Below are positions 1 to 9,732 of a DNA stretch of 64,000 bases, piece by piece. Source of the stretch: Fumia sp045615345. GTDB taxonomy: Bacteria > Bacillota > Clostridia > Oscillospirales > Ruminococcaceae. The notes under the pieces are model-generated. The model worked only from the letters and a program-made list of their open reading frames with translations, was not told where the DNA came from and ran no database searches. How positions within the stretch are numbered: the stretch's first letter is position 1; the number at the start of each line of letters is the position of its first letter. The position numbers and the translations under genes were made by a program. The stretch covers positions 62,001-126,000 of the forward strand of contig JAZLER010000032.1 of the NCBI GenBank assembly GCA_045615345.1. The letters are read 5' to 3'.

Positions 1-481
1 TATGCAAAAACCGCTGATTTTTAGCATCGGGAAAAATGTTATCCTTATTGCAGAACCTGTCAGGAAAAATCTGGTACATTATGCCTTTTTTAAAGCTGTC
101 CGGTGTTTTGAAATTTTTATCAAAAATTGTAAGCTGCCATTCGGGCAGAAAATCACCCGCAACCGCATTATTATTTTCATCCTTGCCAACAAATAAAAAT
201 CCGTTGTCGGTTTCAATTTCAAACCTGTAAAAATAAAGTCCTTTTTCAGCTACCGAAAATTTGAGAATATATGTATCAAAATCTCCGTCTGTTTTTTCCA
301 GAGTAAAAATATGTCGAACCGCCTCGTCAAGCTTATCTTTCCTTAAAACGAGTATAATATTTTTAGCGCCCGATAAAACAGACACCTTGACCCTTAAAGT
401 TATATTCGTATCCTCACTGACTGCGCCAAAAGGAGTTTTATAAAATAAATCTCTTGAATTATAAAAAACAGTATTTTGCAA
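1..481 (-). CDS. Alpha-amylase family glycosidase, N-terminal part (cut by left edge)
   Basis: About 160 residues are visible on the minus strand, and the frame stays open to base 1. The motif KGIMYQIFPDRFC near residues 137-149 is the first conserved block of GH13 neopullulanase/maltodextrin-cleaving enzymes. Before it lies a beta-rich region of the kind that precedes the GH13 barrel in these proteins. I chose a TTG start at 481 because AGGTG sits 5 bases upstream; no ATG fits. The gene diverges from the glycogen operon, so a role in glycogen or maltodextrin breakdown is likely. Exact specificity cannot be judged without the catalytic barrel, which lies outside the window. Confidence 0.8.
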   Translation of the reverse strand, partial: MQNTVFYNSRDLFYKTPFGAVSEDTNITLRVKVSVLSGAKNIILVLRKDKLDEAVRHIFTLEKTDGDFDTYILKFSVAEKGLYFYRFEIETDNGFLFVGKDENNNAVAGDFLPEWQLTIFDKNFKTPDSFKKGIMYQIFPDRFCNKDNIFPDAKNQRFLH

Positions 482-512
482 AAAATCACCTGCTACCAAT
501 ATTTATATGAAT

Positions 513-541
513 ATTTTACTACAAAAGTTGAGATTTCTCAA
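513..541 (-). promoter_or_regulatory. SigA-type promoter of the amylase-family gene
   Basis: Read on the minus strand: TTGAGA, 17-base spacer, TAAAAT, about 30 bases before the TTG start. Confidence 0.65.
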
Positions 542-623
542 GTGCTTATTATTTTTTAGCAATATTTACAAAGATATTCCATAACTTTCTACTAAAAAAC
601 TTAAAATTTTGCTTAGGTTAATA

Positions 624-652
624 TTTACAAAAGGGACATTTAGTGATATAAT
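624..652 (+). promoter_or_regulatory. SigA-type promoter of the glycogen operon
   Basis: TTTACA, 17-base spacer, perfect TATAAT, with an extended -10 TG at 644-645. It is the only good plus-strand promoter seen in the 203-base divergent gap. The words AATATTTACAAA and TACTAAAAA each occur twice in this gap (about 560/621 and 589/671) and could be regulator contacts. Confidence 0.75.
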
Positions 653-684
653 GTGTTTGTATATATTGACTACTAAAAATACAG

Positions 685-2598
685 GTGGTGATTATTATTA
701 AAAATATACCGAAAAATCCTGCTGCATACCTTTTCCACGAAGGCACAAATTATCGTGCTTTTGACTATTTAGGATGCCATCAAGAGGATAATTTTTATAT
801 CTTCCGCGTATGGGCACCCCACGCGAAGGAAGTTTTCGTAACCGGCAGTTTTGCAAACTGGGAACCATTTGCACACAAAGCTGAAAAAATTACCGAAAAC
901 GGGATTTTTGAATGCAGAATTGAAAACCTCTCAGAGTACGATGCATATAAATTTGTGCTTAAAACAAAAGATGATGAGATTGTTTTCAAAGCCGACCCCT
1001 TCGCAACACACGCCGAAACCCGTCCCGGAACTGCTTCGAAAATCTACGAGATTTCGGGTTATTCCTGGAAAGACCAAAAATGGCAGAACAAAAAGGAAAA
1101 CGGGAACCTTTTTGACAAACCTCTTAATATCTACGAGCTTCACGCCTCCTCGTGGCGCACTTATCCCGATGGCGAACCGTTCTCTTATTTAAAACTTGCT
1201 GAGGAGCTCATTCCTTATATAAAAGAGATGGGATACACTCACATAGAGCTTATGCCGATCGGTGAATATCCTTTTGACAAATCCTGGGGATATCAGGTAA
1301 CGGGATATTTTGCTCCCACTTCGCGATATGGCACACCAAAAGATTTTATGGAGTTTGTTGACCACTGCCATCAGAATAATATAGGCGTTATTTTAGACTG
1401 GGTACCTGCTCATTTCCCGAAAGATGCTTTTGGTCTTTTTAAGTTTGACGGTGAACCTTGTTTCGAGTATGAAGACCCTAAAAAAGGCGAGCATCCCGAC
1501 TGGGGTACAATGATTTTTGACTATGGCAGACCCGAAGTAAGAAGTTTTCTTGTATCAAGTGCATGCAACTGGATTGAAAACTATCACATTGACGGGCTCA
1601 GGGTTGATGCAGTAGCGAGTATGCTCTATCTCGATTACGGCAAAAAAGATGGTGAATGGATTCCCAATAAATATGGCGGAAACGGCAACCTTGAAGCTAT
1701 TGAGTTTTTAAAACTGCTTAACAAAACTGTTACCGAAAACTACAAAGGTACTGTTATGATAGCAGAAGAATCCACTGCTTTTCCTAAAGTAACCGCCCCT
1801 GTTGAATATGACGGGCTCGGGTTTACCTTCAAATGGAATATGGGCTGGATGAACGACTCGATAAGATATATGCAGACCGACCCGTTTTTCAGAAAAGGCG
1901 TGCATAACAATATGACTTTCAGTATGACTTACGCTTTTTCGGAAAACTATATTCTCCCTTTATCGCACGATGAAGTGGTGCACGGAAAATGTTCACTCAT
2001 AAATAAGATGCCGGGCGAATATAATGAAAAGTTTAAAAATTTAAGAGCGTACATTGCTTATATGTTTGCGCATCCGGGCAAAAAGCTCACCTTTATGGGT
2101 CAGGAATTTGCTCAGTTTATTGAGTGGAACGAGGAAAAAGAACTTGACTGGCTTTTACTCGATTACGAGATGCACAGAAAATACCAGAAGTTCGTAAAAG
2201 AACTTAACGCTCTTTATCTTAAAACACCCGCACTCTGGGAAATAGACACTGACTGGCAGGGCTTTGACTGGATATCCTGTGACAATGCAGACCAGAATGT
2301 AATTTCCTTTATGCGAAAGGACAAAAAAGGCAGTGAACTTGTAATTGTCTGCAATTTCTCTTCGCTTACTCTTTCTGATTATCTCATCGGAGTTCCGAGT
2401 CGCGGAAAGTACACTGAGATTTTCACAACAGATAATTCCCTTTATGGCGGAAACGGAATTAAAAACGGTGAAGTTTTCTCAAAACTCTCGCCGATGCACG
2501 GGAAAGATTACTCCCTTTCTCTTACACTACCGCCATTTTCCACAATTTATATGTACAAAAAAGGCAAAAACAAAAATACAAATGAGGTGTTGGCATGA
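685..2598 (+). CDS. glgB: 1,4-alpha-glucan branching enzyme GlgB
   Basis: This GH13 enzyme makes alpha-1,6 branches in glycogen. An N-terminal CBM48-like beta domain (about residues 25-120) precedes the catalytic barrel. Visible active-site blocks are GLRVDAVASM (nucleophile Asp near 308), IAEES (acid/base Glu near 361) and LSHDEVVHGK. The length of about 637 residues is normal. The start is uncertain: the two GTG codons at 685 and 688 lie inside the SD-like AGGTGGTG, and no ATG follows nearby. Translation may begin at an ATT (for example 697). The stop overlaps the glgC start by four bases, so the two are translationally coupled. Confidence 0.95.
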   Translation: MVIIIKNIPKNPAAYLFHEGTNYRAFDYLGCHQEDNFYIFRVWAPHAKEVFVTGSFANWEPFAHKAEKITENGIFECRIENLSEYDAYKFVLKTKDDEIVFKADPFATHAETRPGTASKIYEISGYSWKDQKWQNKKENGNLFDKPLNIYELHASSWRTYPDGEPFSYLKLAEELIPYIKEMGYTHIELMPIGEYPFDKSWGYQVTGYFAPTSRYGTPKDFMEFVDHCHQNNIGVILDWVPAHFPKDAFGLFKFDGEPCFEYEDPKKGEHPDWGTMIFDYGRPEVRSFLVSSACNWIENYHIDGLRVDAVASMLYLDYGKKDGEWIPNKYGGNGNLEAIEFLKLLNKTVTENYKGTVMIAEESTAFPKVTAPVEYDGLGFTFKWNMGWMNDSIRYMQTDPFFRKGVHNNMTFSMTYAFSENYILPLSHDEVVHGKCSLINKMPGEYNEKFKNLRAYIAYMFAHPGKKLTFMGQEFAQFIEWNEEKELDWLLLDYEMHRKYQKFVKELNALYLKTPALWEIDTDWQGFDWISCDNADQNVISFMRKDKKGSELVIVCNFSSLTLSDYLIGVPSRGKYTEIFTTDNSLYGGNGIKNGEVFSKLSPMHGKDYSLSLTLPPFSTIYMYKKGKNKNTNEVLA

Positions 2599-3803
2599 AA
2601 CAGAAGAAAGACATTGTTACTATGCTCCTTGCAGGAGGACAAGGCACAAGACTCTATGTTCTGACCAAAGAGGTAGCAAAACCGGCTGTACCCTTCGGAG
2701 GGAAATACCGTATTATCGATTTTCCCCTTTCAAACTGCGTAAACTCAGGTATTGACACTGTAGGCGTTCTCACACAGTACCGTCCTTTGGAGCTTAACTC
2801 CTATATAGGAAACGGTAAACCGTGGGACCTCGACCGTATGAACGGAGGCGTTTATATTCTGCCGCCTTATGTCAGCGGAAAAGAAGGTAAATGGTATAAC
2901 GGCACTGCCGATGCTATTTATCAGAATATTAATTTCATCGAAAAATACGATCCCGAGAATGTTTTGATACTTTCGGGTGACCATATTTACAAGATGGATT
3001 ATTCAAAGATGCTTGAGCATCATGTAAAAAACGAAGCAACCGCTACAATTGCTGTTTTAAATGTACCTATTGAGGAAGCTTCCCGTTTTGGTATTATGAA
3101 CACAACCGAGGACGGCACAATTTACGAATTTGAAGAAAAACCAAAAAACCCTAAATCCACAAAAGCTTCAATGGGTATTTACATCTTTAACTGGAAAAAG
3201 CTCCGTGAATATCTCATAAAAGACGAAGAAAACCCCGACAGTGATAACGACTTCGGTAAAAATATCATCCCCGCTATGCTCGGCAATGGCGAAAAGATGG
3301 TAGCTTATGAGTTTGACGGATACTGGAAAGATGTTGGAACTATAGAAAGTTTGTGGGAAGCCAATATGGACCTTCTCAACCCCAAGAGCAATATAAATTT
3401 AGACGGCGACCAGTGGAAAATTTACGCACGAAACAAACCCTTGCCTCCCCACTTTATCAGCGAAAACGCAGATGTTGTGGAGTCTATGATAACAGAAGGT
3501 TGTTACATTGACGGTAAACTCTGGTACAGCGTTTTGTTCTCAAATGTTACCGTTGAAAAAGATGCAGAGCTTAATTCCGCAGTTGTAATGAGCAACAGTG
3601 TCATTAAAGAAGGCGCTGTCGTTAAATACGCAATAATCGCCGAAGATGCAATCATTGAAGAGGGTGCTGTTGTTGGAGATGACCCCTGTAACTACCCAGA
3701 CCGTTCCGAATGGGGAATTGCAGTTGTAGGCAGAGGTGCCATCGTTAAAAAAGGTCAGGTTGTAAAGCCTAACGAAATGATTGAACCCGACACAGGAAGA
3801 TAG
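2595..3803 (+). CDS. glgC: Glucose-1-phosphate adenylyltransferase, catalytic subunit GlgC
   Basis: GlgC makes ADP-glucose from glucose-1-phosphate and ATP, the committed step of bacterial glycogen synthesis. Seen: the nucleotide loop GGQGTRL followed by a Lys-Pro block (EVAKPAVPFGGKYRIIDF), the catalytic SGDHIYKMDY, the sugar-phosphate block FEEKPKNPKS, and a C-terminal hexapeptide-repeat beta-helix from about residue 290. The length of 402 residues is usual. The ATG overlaps the glgB stop (ATGA) with GAGGTG upstream. It most likely forms a heterotetramer with the adjacent GlgD. Confidence 0.96.
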   Translation: MKQKKDIVTMLLAGGQGTRLYVLTKEVAKPAVPFGGKYRIIDFPLSNCVNSGIDTVGVLTQYRPLELNSYIGNGKPWDLDRMNGGVYILPPYVSGKEGKWYNGTADAIYQNINFIEKYDPENVLILSGDHIYKMDYSKMLEHHVKNEATATIAVLNVPIEEASRFGIMNTTEDGTIYEFEEKPKNPKSTKASMGIYIFNWKKLREYLIKDEENPDSDNDFGKNIIPAMLGNGEKMVAYEFDGYWKDVGTIESLWEANMDLLNPKSNINLDGDQWKIYARNKPLPPHFISENADVVESMITEGCYIDGKLWYSVLFSNVTVEKDAELNSAVVMSNSVIKEGAVVKYAIIAEDAIIEEGAVVGDDPCNYPDRSEWGIAVVGRGAIVKKGQVVKPNEMIEPDTGR

Positions 3804-3814
3804 GAGGTTTTATT

Positions 3815-4915
3815 ATGGCTACTCGTACAAAATGTGTTTTATTCTCTGAAAGTTACGGCGGTACCCAGAACGAACTCGCTGTAAGCAGAACCCTTGCGAC
3901 TATTCCTTTCGGAGGTCGTTATCGTCTTATTGACTTTATCTTGTCTTCTCTTGTTAATGCAAATATCACCGACATCGGTATACTTACAAAAGAACACTAC
4001 GGTTCTCTGCAGGACCATATCGGATACGGCAAAGACTGGGGTCTTGACAGAAGAGATGCAGGTCTTAAAATCCTTACTCCTTTTGCAAAAGAAGAATCAG
4101 CGCTCACCCGTAACAGGAGTGAGGTTGACGCTTTGCTTTCCGCAAAAGGCTACCTTAAAAAAGGTGATGCGGACTATATAATCCTTTCCGATACAAATCA
4201 GGTTTTAAATCTTGATTTTAAAGCTATGATAAAGGCACATAAGAAAACAGAAGCCGATATTACCATCCTTTACAGAGAGGTTTCTGAGCCTTCAAACGGC
4301 CTCGTCATCGAATGTGACGAAGAAGGAAAAGTTACCGATGCAAAATTTGGTGCAACAGGTAAAGTAATGCTCAATGTAGCTATCTTTAACAGGGATCTTC
4401 TTCTTTCTCTGCTTGATAAGGCATACACCTACGGCTGGACAGACTTGACCCGTGATTTTATCACACGAAACATCGGAACTCTCAATATTTTCGCATTCGA
4501 ACATAAAGGTTACAGCGCTATTGTAAACACTGTTGCAGATTACTATAAAGCAAGTATGGACCTTATCAGAACCGATATACGAAAAGAACTTTTCTATTCC
4601 GATGCACCTATCCTCACCCGTGTTAAAAACAGTATCCCCACAACTTACGGCTTTGACGGAAAAGTTAAAAACAGCCTTATTGCCGATGGTTGTGAAATCA
4701 ACGGTGAGCTTAACAACTGTATAGTTTTCCGTGGTGTCAAAGTCAAAAAAGGTGCTGTTTTAAATAACTGCATAATTATGCAGCAGTCCGAAATCGGTGA
4801 AAACGCAAGGCTCAATTGCGTTATAGCTGACAAGGATGTAATTGTTGAAGATAACCACATTTTATCAGGATACGAAACTTACCCCTTTGTAATCTCCAAA
4901 GGCAAGACCGTATAG
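3815..4915 (+). CDS. glgD: GlgD, non-catalytic subunit of ADP-glucose pyrophosphorylase
   Basis: GlgD is the GlgC paralogue found in Firmicutes that partners GlgC and raises its activity. The protein keeps the fold landmarks (IPFGGRYRLIDF, then ILSDTNQVLNLDF where GlgC has SGDHIYKMDY). It lacks the GGxGTRL nucleotide loop, which is replaced by SESYGGTQNELAVSR. That matches the catalytically weak GlgD family. It has 366 residues and starts 12 bases after glgC behind AGGAGG. The C-terminal hexapeptide repeats are kept. Confidence is high from both motifs and position. Confidence 0.94.
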   Translation: MATRTKCVLFSESYGGTQNELAVSRTLATIPFGGRYRLIDFILSSLVNANITDIGILTKEHYGSLQDHIGYGKDWGLDRRDAGLKILTPFAKEESALTRNRSEVDALLSAKGYLKKGDADYIILSDTNQVLNLDFKAMIKAHKKTEADITILYREVSEPSNGLVIECDEEGKVTDAKFGATGKVMLNVAIFNRDLLLSLLDKAYTYGWTDLTRDFITRNIGTLNIFAFEHKGYSAIVNTVADYYKASMDLIRTDIRKELFYSDAPILTRVKNSIPTTYGFDGKVKNSLIADGCEINGELNNCIVFRGVKVKKGAVLNNCIIMQQSEIGENARLNCVIADKDVIVEDNHILSGYETYPFVISKGKTV

Positions 4916-4925
4916 GAGGATTTCT

Positions 4926-6347
4926 ATGAAAATATTATTCGCTGCAAGTGAAGCTCTCCCCTTTGTGAAGGTGGGAGGCTTGGGCGATGTAGCGGGCGCA
5001 CTTCCAAAAGAACTTGTAAAAAAAGGACACGATGTGCGTGTTGTGATACCTCTTTATTCTTCTATAAAACCTGAACTTAAAGAAAGTATCAGCTACACAA
5101 AAAATTTTTACTTCACATTCGGCTGGCGCAACAGCTACTGCGGTATTTTTACAGCAGTTGTAGATGGTGTCACCTACTATCTTATCGATAACGAGCAGTA
5201 TTTCAAACGCCCGAACCCTTATGGTGAGTTTGACGATGGTGAGCGCTTTGCTTATTTTTCAAAAGCAGTACTTGAAATTTTGCCACAGATTGATTTCTAT
5301 CCCGATATCATTCACGCAAACGACTGGCACACCGCACTCGTTTCGGTTTATCTTGACACCCAGTATCGCCTGATTGACGGATACAAAAATATCAAAACTG
5401 TCTTTTCAATCCACAATATTGAATTTCAGGGCAAATATGGTCTTGATATCCTTGAGAATGTTTTCGGCATTTATAAAGGTCAGGCTTCGCTTTTGGAACA
5501 CGATGGTTGCTTGAACCTTATGAAAGGCGCTATTGAGTGTTCCAACGCCGTAACAACCGTTTCAAGAAGCTACGCAAACGAAATCTTAAACCCGTATTTT
5601 TCTTACGGCTTAGACCCGATTTTAAAAGAACGACAGTATAAGTTAAGCGGTATTGTGAATGGTATCGATATGGATTTGTTCAACCCCGCTACCGACAAAA
5701 ATATCCACACAAACTTTACTGCAAAAACTCCCGCTAACAAGCGTTTCAATAAACGCGACTTACAGCGCGAACTCGGACTTCCTGAAAGGAACGATATTCC
5801 CCTTATCGGTATGGTAACACGCCTTACACCTCAAAAGGGTGTCGATTTGCTTGAACAGGTTATCGACAAGCTTTTAGAAAGCGATGTTCAGATTGTGGTG
5901 CTCGGTACAGGTTATGCCGACTACGAAAACTTCTTTAAATACTGTGAACATAAATATCGCGACAAAGTTCGTTCCTGCATTATGTTCTCATCGGCCCTCG
6001 CACAGAAAATTTACGCAGGTGCTGATATGTTCTTAATGCCGTCAAGAACCGAGCCTTGCGGTCTGGCGCAGATGATAGCTTTACGATACGGTACCATCCC
6101 GATTGTCCACGCAGTAGGCGGACTTCGTGATACAGTAATTCCGTTTGAAGCTAAAGAAGGCACAGGAAACGGTGTTACTTTCCAGTCATTCAACGCATAT
6201 GATATGCTTGATGCCATTTACAGAGGTATGACTATCTGGTACGACAAAAATCAGCGCAAGTCAATACTTCACAACGCAATGACAGGAGATTATTCCTGGA
6301 ACAATTCAGCAGATGAGTATATAAAAATTTATCAGTCTGTTTTGTAA
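4926..6347 (+). CDS. glgA: Glycogen synthase GlgA (ADP-glucose, GT5)
   Basis: GlgA adds glucose from ADP-glucose to the non-reducing ends of glycogen. The N-terminal KVGGLGDVAGALP (about residues 15-27) is the GT5 donor-binding signature. The C-terminal domain has MPSRTEPCGLAQMIALRYG and the HAVGGLRDTV block with the catalytic Glu region. The length of 473 residues is normal. The ATG lies 11 bases after the glgD stop with AGGAGG in front, fourth gene of the operon. Confidence 0.96.
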   Translation: MKILFAASEALPFVKVGGLGDVAGALPKELVKKGHDVRVVIPLYSSIKPELKESISYTKNFYFTFGWRNSYCGIFTAVVDGVTYYLIDNEQYFKRPNPYGEFDDGERFAYFSKAVLEILPQIDFYPDIIHANDWHTALVSVYLDTQYRLIDGYKNIKTVFSIHNIEFQGKYGLDILENVFGIYKGQASLLEHDGCLNLMKGAIECSNAVTTVSRSYANEILNPYFSYGLDPILKERQYKLSGIVNGIDMDLFNPATDKNIHTNFTAKTPANKRFNKRDLQRELGLPERNDIPLIGMVTRLTPQKGVDLLEQVIDKLLESDVQIVVLGTGYADYENFFKYCEHKYRDKVRSCIMFSSALAQKIYAGADMFLMPSRTEPCGLAQMIALRYGTIPIVHAVGGLRDTVIPFEAKEGTGNGVTFQSFNAYDMLDAIYRGMTIWYDKNQRKSILHNAMTGDYSWNNSADEYIKIYQSVL

Positions 6348-6377
6348 TAATCAATAAACTTTTTCGGAGGAAATTAA

Positions 6378-8771
6378 ATGAACCCAACAGTAGCAGAACT
6401 CAAACAGAAACTTATTAAAACACTTAAAGGTGAGTACGGTTATACTCCCGAGGAAGCAACCGAACGCCAGATGTACGGCGCTGTGCTTACATCGGTACAA
6501 GAAATGCTTTTATCAAAACGCGGTGAGTACCTCGACAACCTCAGGAAGAAAGATTCCAAGCGCATTTACTATATGTCAATGGAATTTTTAGTAGGCCGTT
6601 CACTTAAAAACAACCTTTACAACTTAAACTTGGAAAGTGCTATGAAGAAAGCAGTTGCGGAGCTTGGATTTGACCTTGAAAAAATCTACGAAATGGAACC
6701 TGATGCAGGTCTTGGAAATGGTGGTCTTGGCCGTCTTGCAAGCTGTTATATGGATGGTGCGACTACTTTAGGCTACCCCGTAACAGGTTTTTCAATCCGT
6801 TATGAATTCGGTATTTTCAAACAGAAAATCGTTGACGGATGGCAGGTAGAATTCCCCGACAACTGGCTCGAAATGGGTTCTTACTGGTTAGCTCCCCGAA
6901 ACGATGAAGCAGTAGAAGTGCATTTTGACGGAAATGTAACAGAACAATGGAGCAACGAAGGTCTTAAAACAGTTCACAACAATTACTATTCCGTACGCGC
7001 AGTGCCTTACGATTTGCTTATTTCAGGTCACAACAGCGATACTGTAAACAGCTTGCGACTCTGGCGTGCCGAGTCCGCTGATACATTTGATATGAGCGAA
7101 TTCTCCCGTGGCGAATATGTAAAATCTATGGAAAGCGATGCAAAAGCTGCCGCAATTTCCAAAGTTTTATACCCTGCTGATGACCATATCGAGGGCAAAC
7201 GCCTCCGCTTAAAACAGCAGTATTTCTTTGTAAGTGCTTCCTTGCAGAATATTATCAGCGACCACTTGCGTCAGAACAAAAATCTTGATAACCTCCCCGA
7301 AAAAGTGGTTATCCACATCAATGATACCCATCCTGCACTCTGCGTTCCCGAACTTATGCGCCTTTTACTGGACGAATACGGATACCAGTGGGATAAGGCA
7401 TGGGATATCACCTGCAGAACACTCGCTTACACCAACCACACTGTTATGAGCGAGGCGCTCGAAAAATGGAGTCTTGACCTTTTCAGAACCCATCTTCCCC
7501 GTATTACTACCATTGTTGAAGAAATCAATCGCCGTTTCTGTAACGAAATTTTCGAGAAATTCCCCGAAAAACGCGGTGCTATTCCTTCTATGGCGGCTAT
7601 CGGTGACGGTTGCGTTCGTATGGCAAACCTCTGTGTTATCGCTTGTTATTCAGTAAACGGCGTATCCAAACTCCATTCCGATATCTTAAAAGACGATTTG
7701 TTCCGTGACTTTAACGATATCTACCCCGGCAAGCTCACAAATGTTACAAACGGTATTGCTGCAAGACGCTGGCTCTGTCAGGGCAACCCGCTCCTTACCG
7801 ATATGATTAAAGAACTCATCGGTGACGGATTTGAAAAAGACCTCTATGAGCTTCAGAAACTCGAAGCTTACGAAAAGGATGAGGCTGTTCTTACCCGCCT
7901 TGCTGAAATCAAAAAAGCAAATAAAGAAATCCTTGCACAGTATATTTCAAAAGCAAACGGCATAAATGTTGACCCGAATTCACTTTTTGATGTTCAGGTA
8001 AAGCGTCTGCACGAATATAAGCGCCAGCTTATGAATGCTTTGCATATTCTCCATCTGTATCTCCAGATCAAAAACCATGGTTACACTATGGAACCCCGTA
8101 CCTTTATCTTCGGTGCAAAAGCTTCCCCCGGATACTTTATGGCAAAAGAAATTATCAGATTTATCTGCGGCCTTGCTGATATGATCAACAAGGACAGCAG
8201 TATTAATGGTATGCTGAAGATTATCTTCCTTGCCGATTATAAAGTATCCCTCGCTGAAAAGATTTACCCCGCTGCTGAAATCAGTGAACAGATTTCCCAG
8301 GCAGGTAAAGAAGCTTCCGGTACAGGTAATATGAAGATGATGTTAAACGGTGCCCTTACTTTGGGCACAATGGATGGCGCTAACATCGAAATTTACGAGC
8401 AGGTAGGCCCTGAAAACATCTTTATCTTCGGTATGAACACACCCGAAGTAAATGATTTAAGAGCGCGTGGTTATCAGCCCCGTGGCGTTTACGATGCTGA
8501 CCCGAATGTGCGTGAAGTGCTTGATTTTATAAAATCAGGCGGTGTTGAAGGTAAAAACTTTGATACAATCGTAAATTACCTCCTCAATACAGACACATAT
8601 ATGTCACTTGCCGATTTCGACAGTTACAAAAATATCCATCAGGTTGTCAACGACACTTACCGTGACAAGATGCTCTGGAACAAGATGTCACTTCATAATA
8701 TCGCAAACTCAGGTCTTTTCTCTGCTGACCGCAGTATTATGGATTATGTGAATAACATTTGGTATAAATAA
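6378..8771 (+). CDS. glgP: Glycogen/maltodextrin phosphorylase GlgP
   Basis: This GT35 enzyme releases glucose-1-phosphate from glycogen ends and so closes the synthesis/breakdown cycle of the operon. The PLP-lysine block EASGTGNMKMMLNGAL is present, followed by GTMDGANIEI. The N-terminal glycine-rich DAGLGNGGLGRLASC is also complete. The length of 797 residues is typical for bacterial enzymes without long regulatory extensions. It is the last gene of the operon, starting behind CGGAGGAA and followed by a strong terminator. Confidence 0.96.
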   Translation: MNPTVAELKQKLIKTLKGEYGYTPEEATERQMYGAVLTSVQEMLLSKRGEYLDNLRKKDSKRIYYMSMEFLVGRSLKNNLYNLNLESAMKKAVAELGFDLEKIYEMEPDAGLGNGGLGRLASCYMDGATTLGYPVTGFSIRYEFGIFKQKIVDGWQVEFPDNWLEMGSYWLAPRNDEAVEVHFDGNVTEQWSNEGLKTVHNNYYSVRAVPYDLLISGHNSDTVNSLRLWRAESADTFDMSEFSRGEYVKSMESDAKAAAISKVLYPADDHIEGKRLRLKQQYFFVSASLQNIISDHLRQNKNLDNLPEKVVIHINDTHPALCVPELMRLLLDEYGYQWDKAWDITCRTLAYTNHTVMSEALEKWSLDLFRTHLPRITTIVEEINRRFCNEIFEKFPEKRGAIPSMAAIGDGCVRMANLCVIACYSVNGVSKLHSDILKDDLFRDFNDIYPGKLTNVTNGIAARRWLCQGNPLLTDMIKELIGDGFEKDLYELQKLEAYEKDEAVLTRLAEIKKANKEILAQYISKANGINVDPNSLFDVQVKRLHEYKRQLMNALHILHLYLQIKNHGYTMEPRTFIFGAKASPGYFMAKEIIRFICGLADMINKDSSINGMLKIIFLADYKVSLAEKIYPAAEISEQISQAGKEASGTGNMKMMLNGALTLGTMDGANIEIYEQVGPENIFIFGMNTPEVNDLRARGYQPRGVYDADPNVREVLDFIKSGGVEGKNFDTIVNYLLNTDTYMSLADFDSYKNIHQVVNDTYRDKMLWNKMSLHNIANSGLFSADRSIMDYVNNIWYK

Positions 8772-8776
8772 TCACA

Positions 8777-8803
8777 AAAACCACCTTTACAGGTGGTTTT
8801 TTT
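8777..8803 (+). terminator. Terminator of the glycogen operon
   Basis: A 10-bp stem (AAAACCACCT/AGGTGGTTTT) with a 4-base loop, followed by a T run. Confidence 0.9.
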
Positions 8804-8844
8804 GCATAAACATATGAATATTCTGCAATTTTATGTATAAAGAC

Positions 8845-8873
8845 TTGCATTTATTTTTACTTTGTGGTAAAGT
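8845..8873 (+). promoter_or_regulatory. SigA-type promoter of the amino acid ABC transporter
   Basis: TTGCAT, 17-base spacer, TAAAGT with extended -10 TGG, about 37 bases before the ATG at 8910. Confidence 0.7.
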
Positions 8874-8909
8874 ATTGTTATCAACAAAAAAGAAAGGTTG
8901 GTCTTTATT

Positions 8910-9665
8910 ATGAAAAAAATTATTGCATTGGCTCTCGCTATGTTGACAGCAGTATGCTGCCTCGCTGGTTGTGGAGCAACAGATGAAAATGGTGACACAG
9001 CAACACTCACAATGGCTACAAACGCTGAATTCCCTCCCTTTGAATATCTCGAAGGTGAAGAAATCGTTGGTGCAGATGTTGATATGGCTAAAGCACTCGC
9101 TGAAAAAATGGGCAGAACTTTGGAAATCACAAACATTGACTTTGATGCTGCTTTGACAGGAGCTGCAACAGGTAAATATGATGTTGCAATCGCAGGCGTT
9201 ACAGCTACTGACGAAAGAAGACAGAATATGGGCTTTAGTAACGACTATTACAAAGCTTCTCAGGCTATCATCGTTAACGCTGACAGCGAAATCAAAGTTG
9301 CTGCAGACCTCACTGGCAAAACAGTTTCCTGCCAGGAAGGTACAACAGGCGAACAGTTCTTGCTCGACAACGGCTACGCTGTACAGTCTTTCAAAACAGG
9401 TGCTGAAGCTATCACAGCTCTCGTTTCCGGCAAAGTTGATGCTGTTGTAATCGATGACGCTGTTGCAAAAGCTCTTTCCGCTAAACAGGAAGGCAAAACA
9501 GTAGTACTCGAAGAAGCTTTGACAGAAGAAGCTTACGCTATCGTTACAAAACTCGGCAACGATGAACTCATCAATGAAATCAACGCAGCTTTGGACGAAC
9601 TCAAAGCTGAAGGTAAACTCGCTGAAATTTTTGCAAAATACGAGCTTCCCTACGATGCTGAATAA
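8910..9665 (+). CDS. Polar amino acid ABC transporter, substrate-binding lipoprotein
   Basis: This is a family 3 periplasmic-type binding protein anchored outside the membrane. A signal peptide ends in the lipobox LAGC (Cys21). The mature part has the typical lobes: FPPFEYLEGEEIVGADVDMA at its start, then DVAIAGVTATDERR and SCQEGTTGEQFL. About 251 residues is normal. An upstream in-frame TTG at 8898 touches the SD (AGAAAGG), so I prefer the ATG at 8910. The ligand (glutamine, cystine or another polar amino acid) cannot be told from the sequence. A terminator separates it from its permease and probably lets it be made in excess. Confidence 0.9.
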   Translation: MKKIIALALAMLTAVCCLAGCGATDENGDTATLTMATNAEFPPFEYLEGEEIVGADVDMAKALAEKMGRTLEITNIDFDAALTGAATGKYDVAIAGVTATDERRQNMGFSNDYYKASQAIIVNADSEIKVAADLTGKTVSCQEGTTGEQFLLDNGYAVQSFKTGAEAITALVSGKVDAVVIDDAVAKALSAKQEGKTVVLEEALTEEAYAIVTKLGNDELINEINAALDELKAEGKLAEIFAKYELPYDAE

Positions 9666-9681
9666 TTGACACATTAAACTT

Positions 9682-9712
9682 AAAAGCGGCGATTTCAAGT
9701 CGCCGCTTTTTT
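9682..9712 (+). terminator. Intra-operon (partial) terminator after the binding protein
   Basis: An 11-bp GC-rich stem (AAAAGCGGCGA/TCGCCGCTTTT) with a T run. It lies 67 bases before the permease, so some read-through is expected. Confidence 0.85.
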
Positions 9713-9732
9713 ATGCAAGAAAGGTTTTTATT

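Noticed and set aside
2..443. Short plus-strand frames at the left edge
   Set aside because: The minus strand encodes a coherent GH13 N-terminus across the same bases.
8787..9698. Open frame of 303 codons on the minus strand
   Set aside because: It is antisense to the binding-protein gene, covers terminators at both ends, and has a Cys/Ser/Phe-rich translation without family features.
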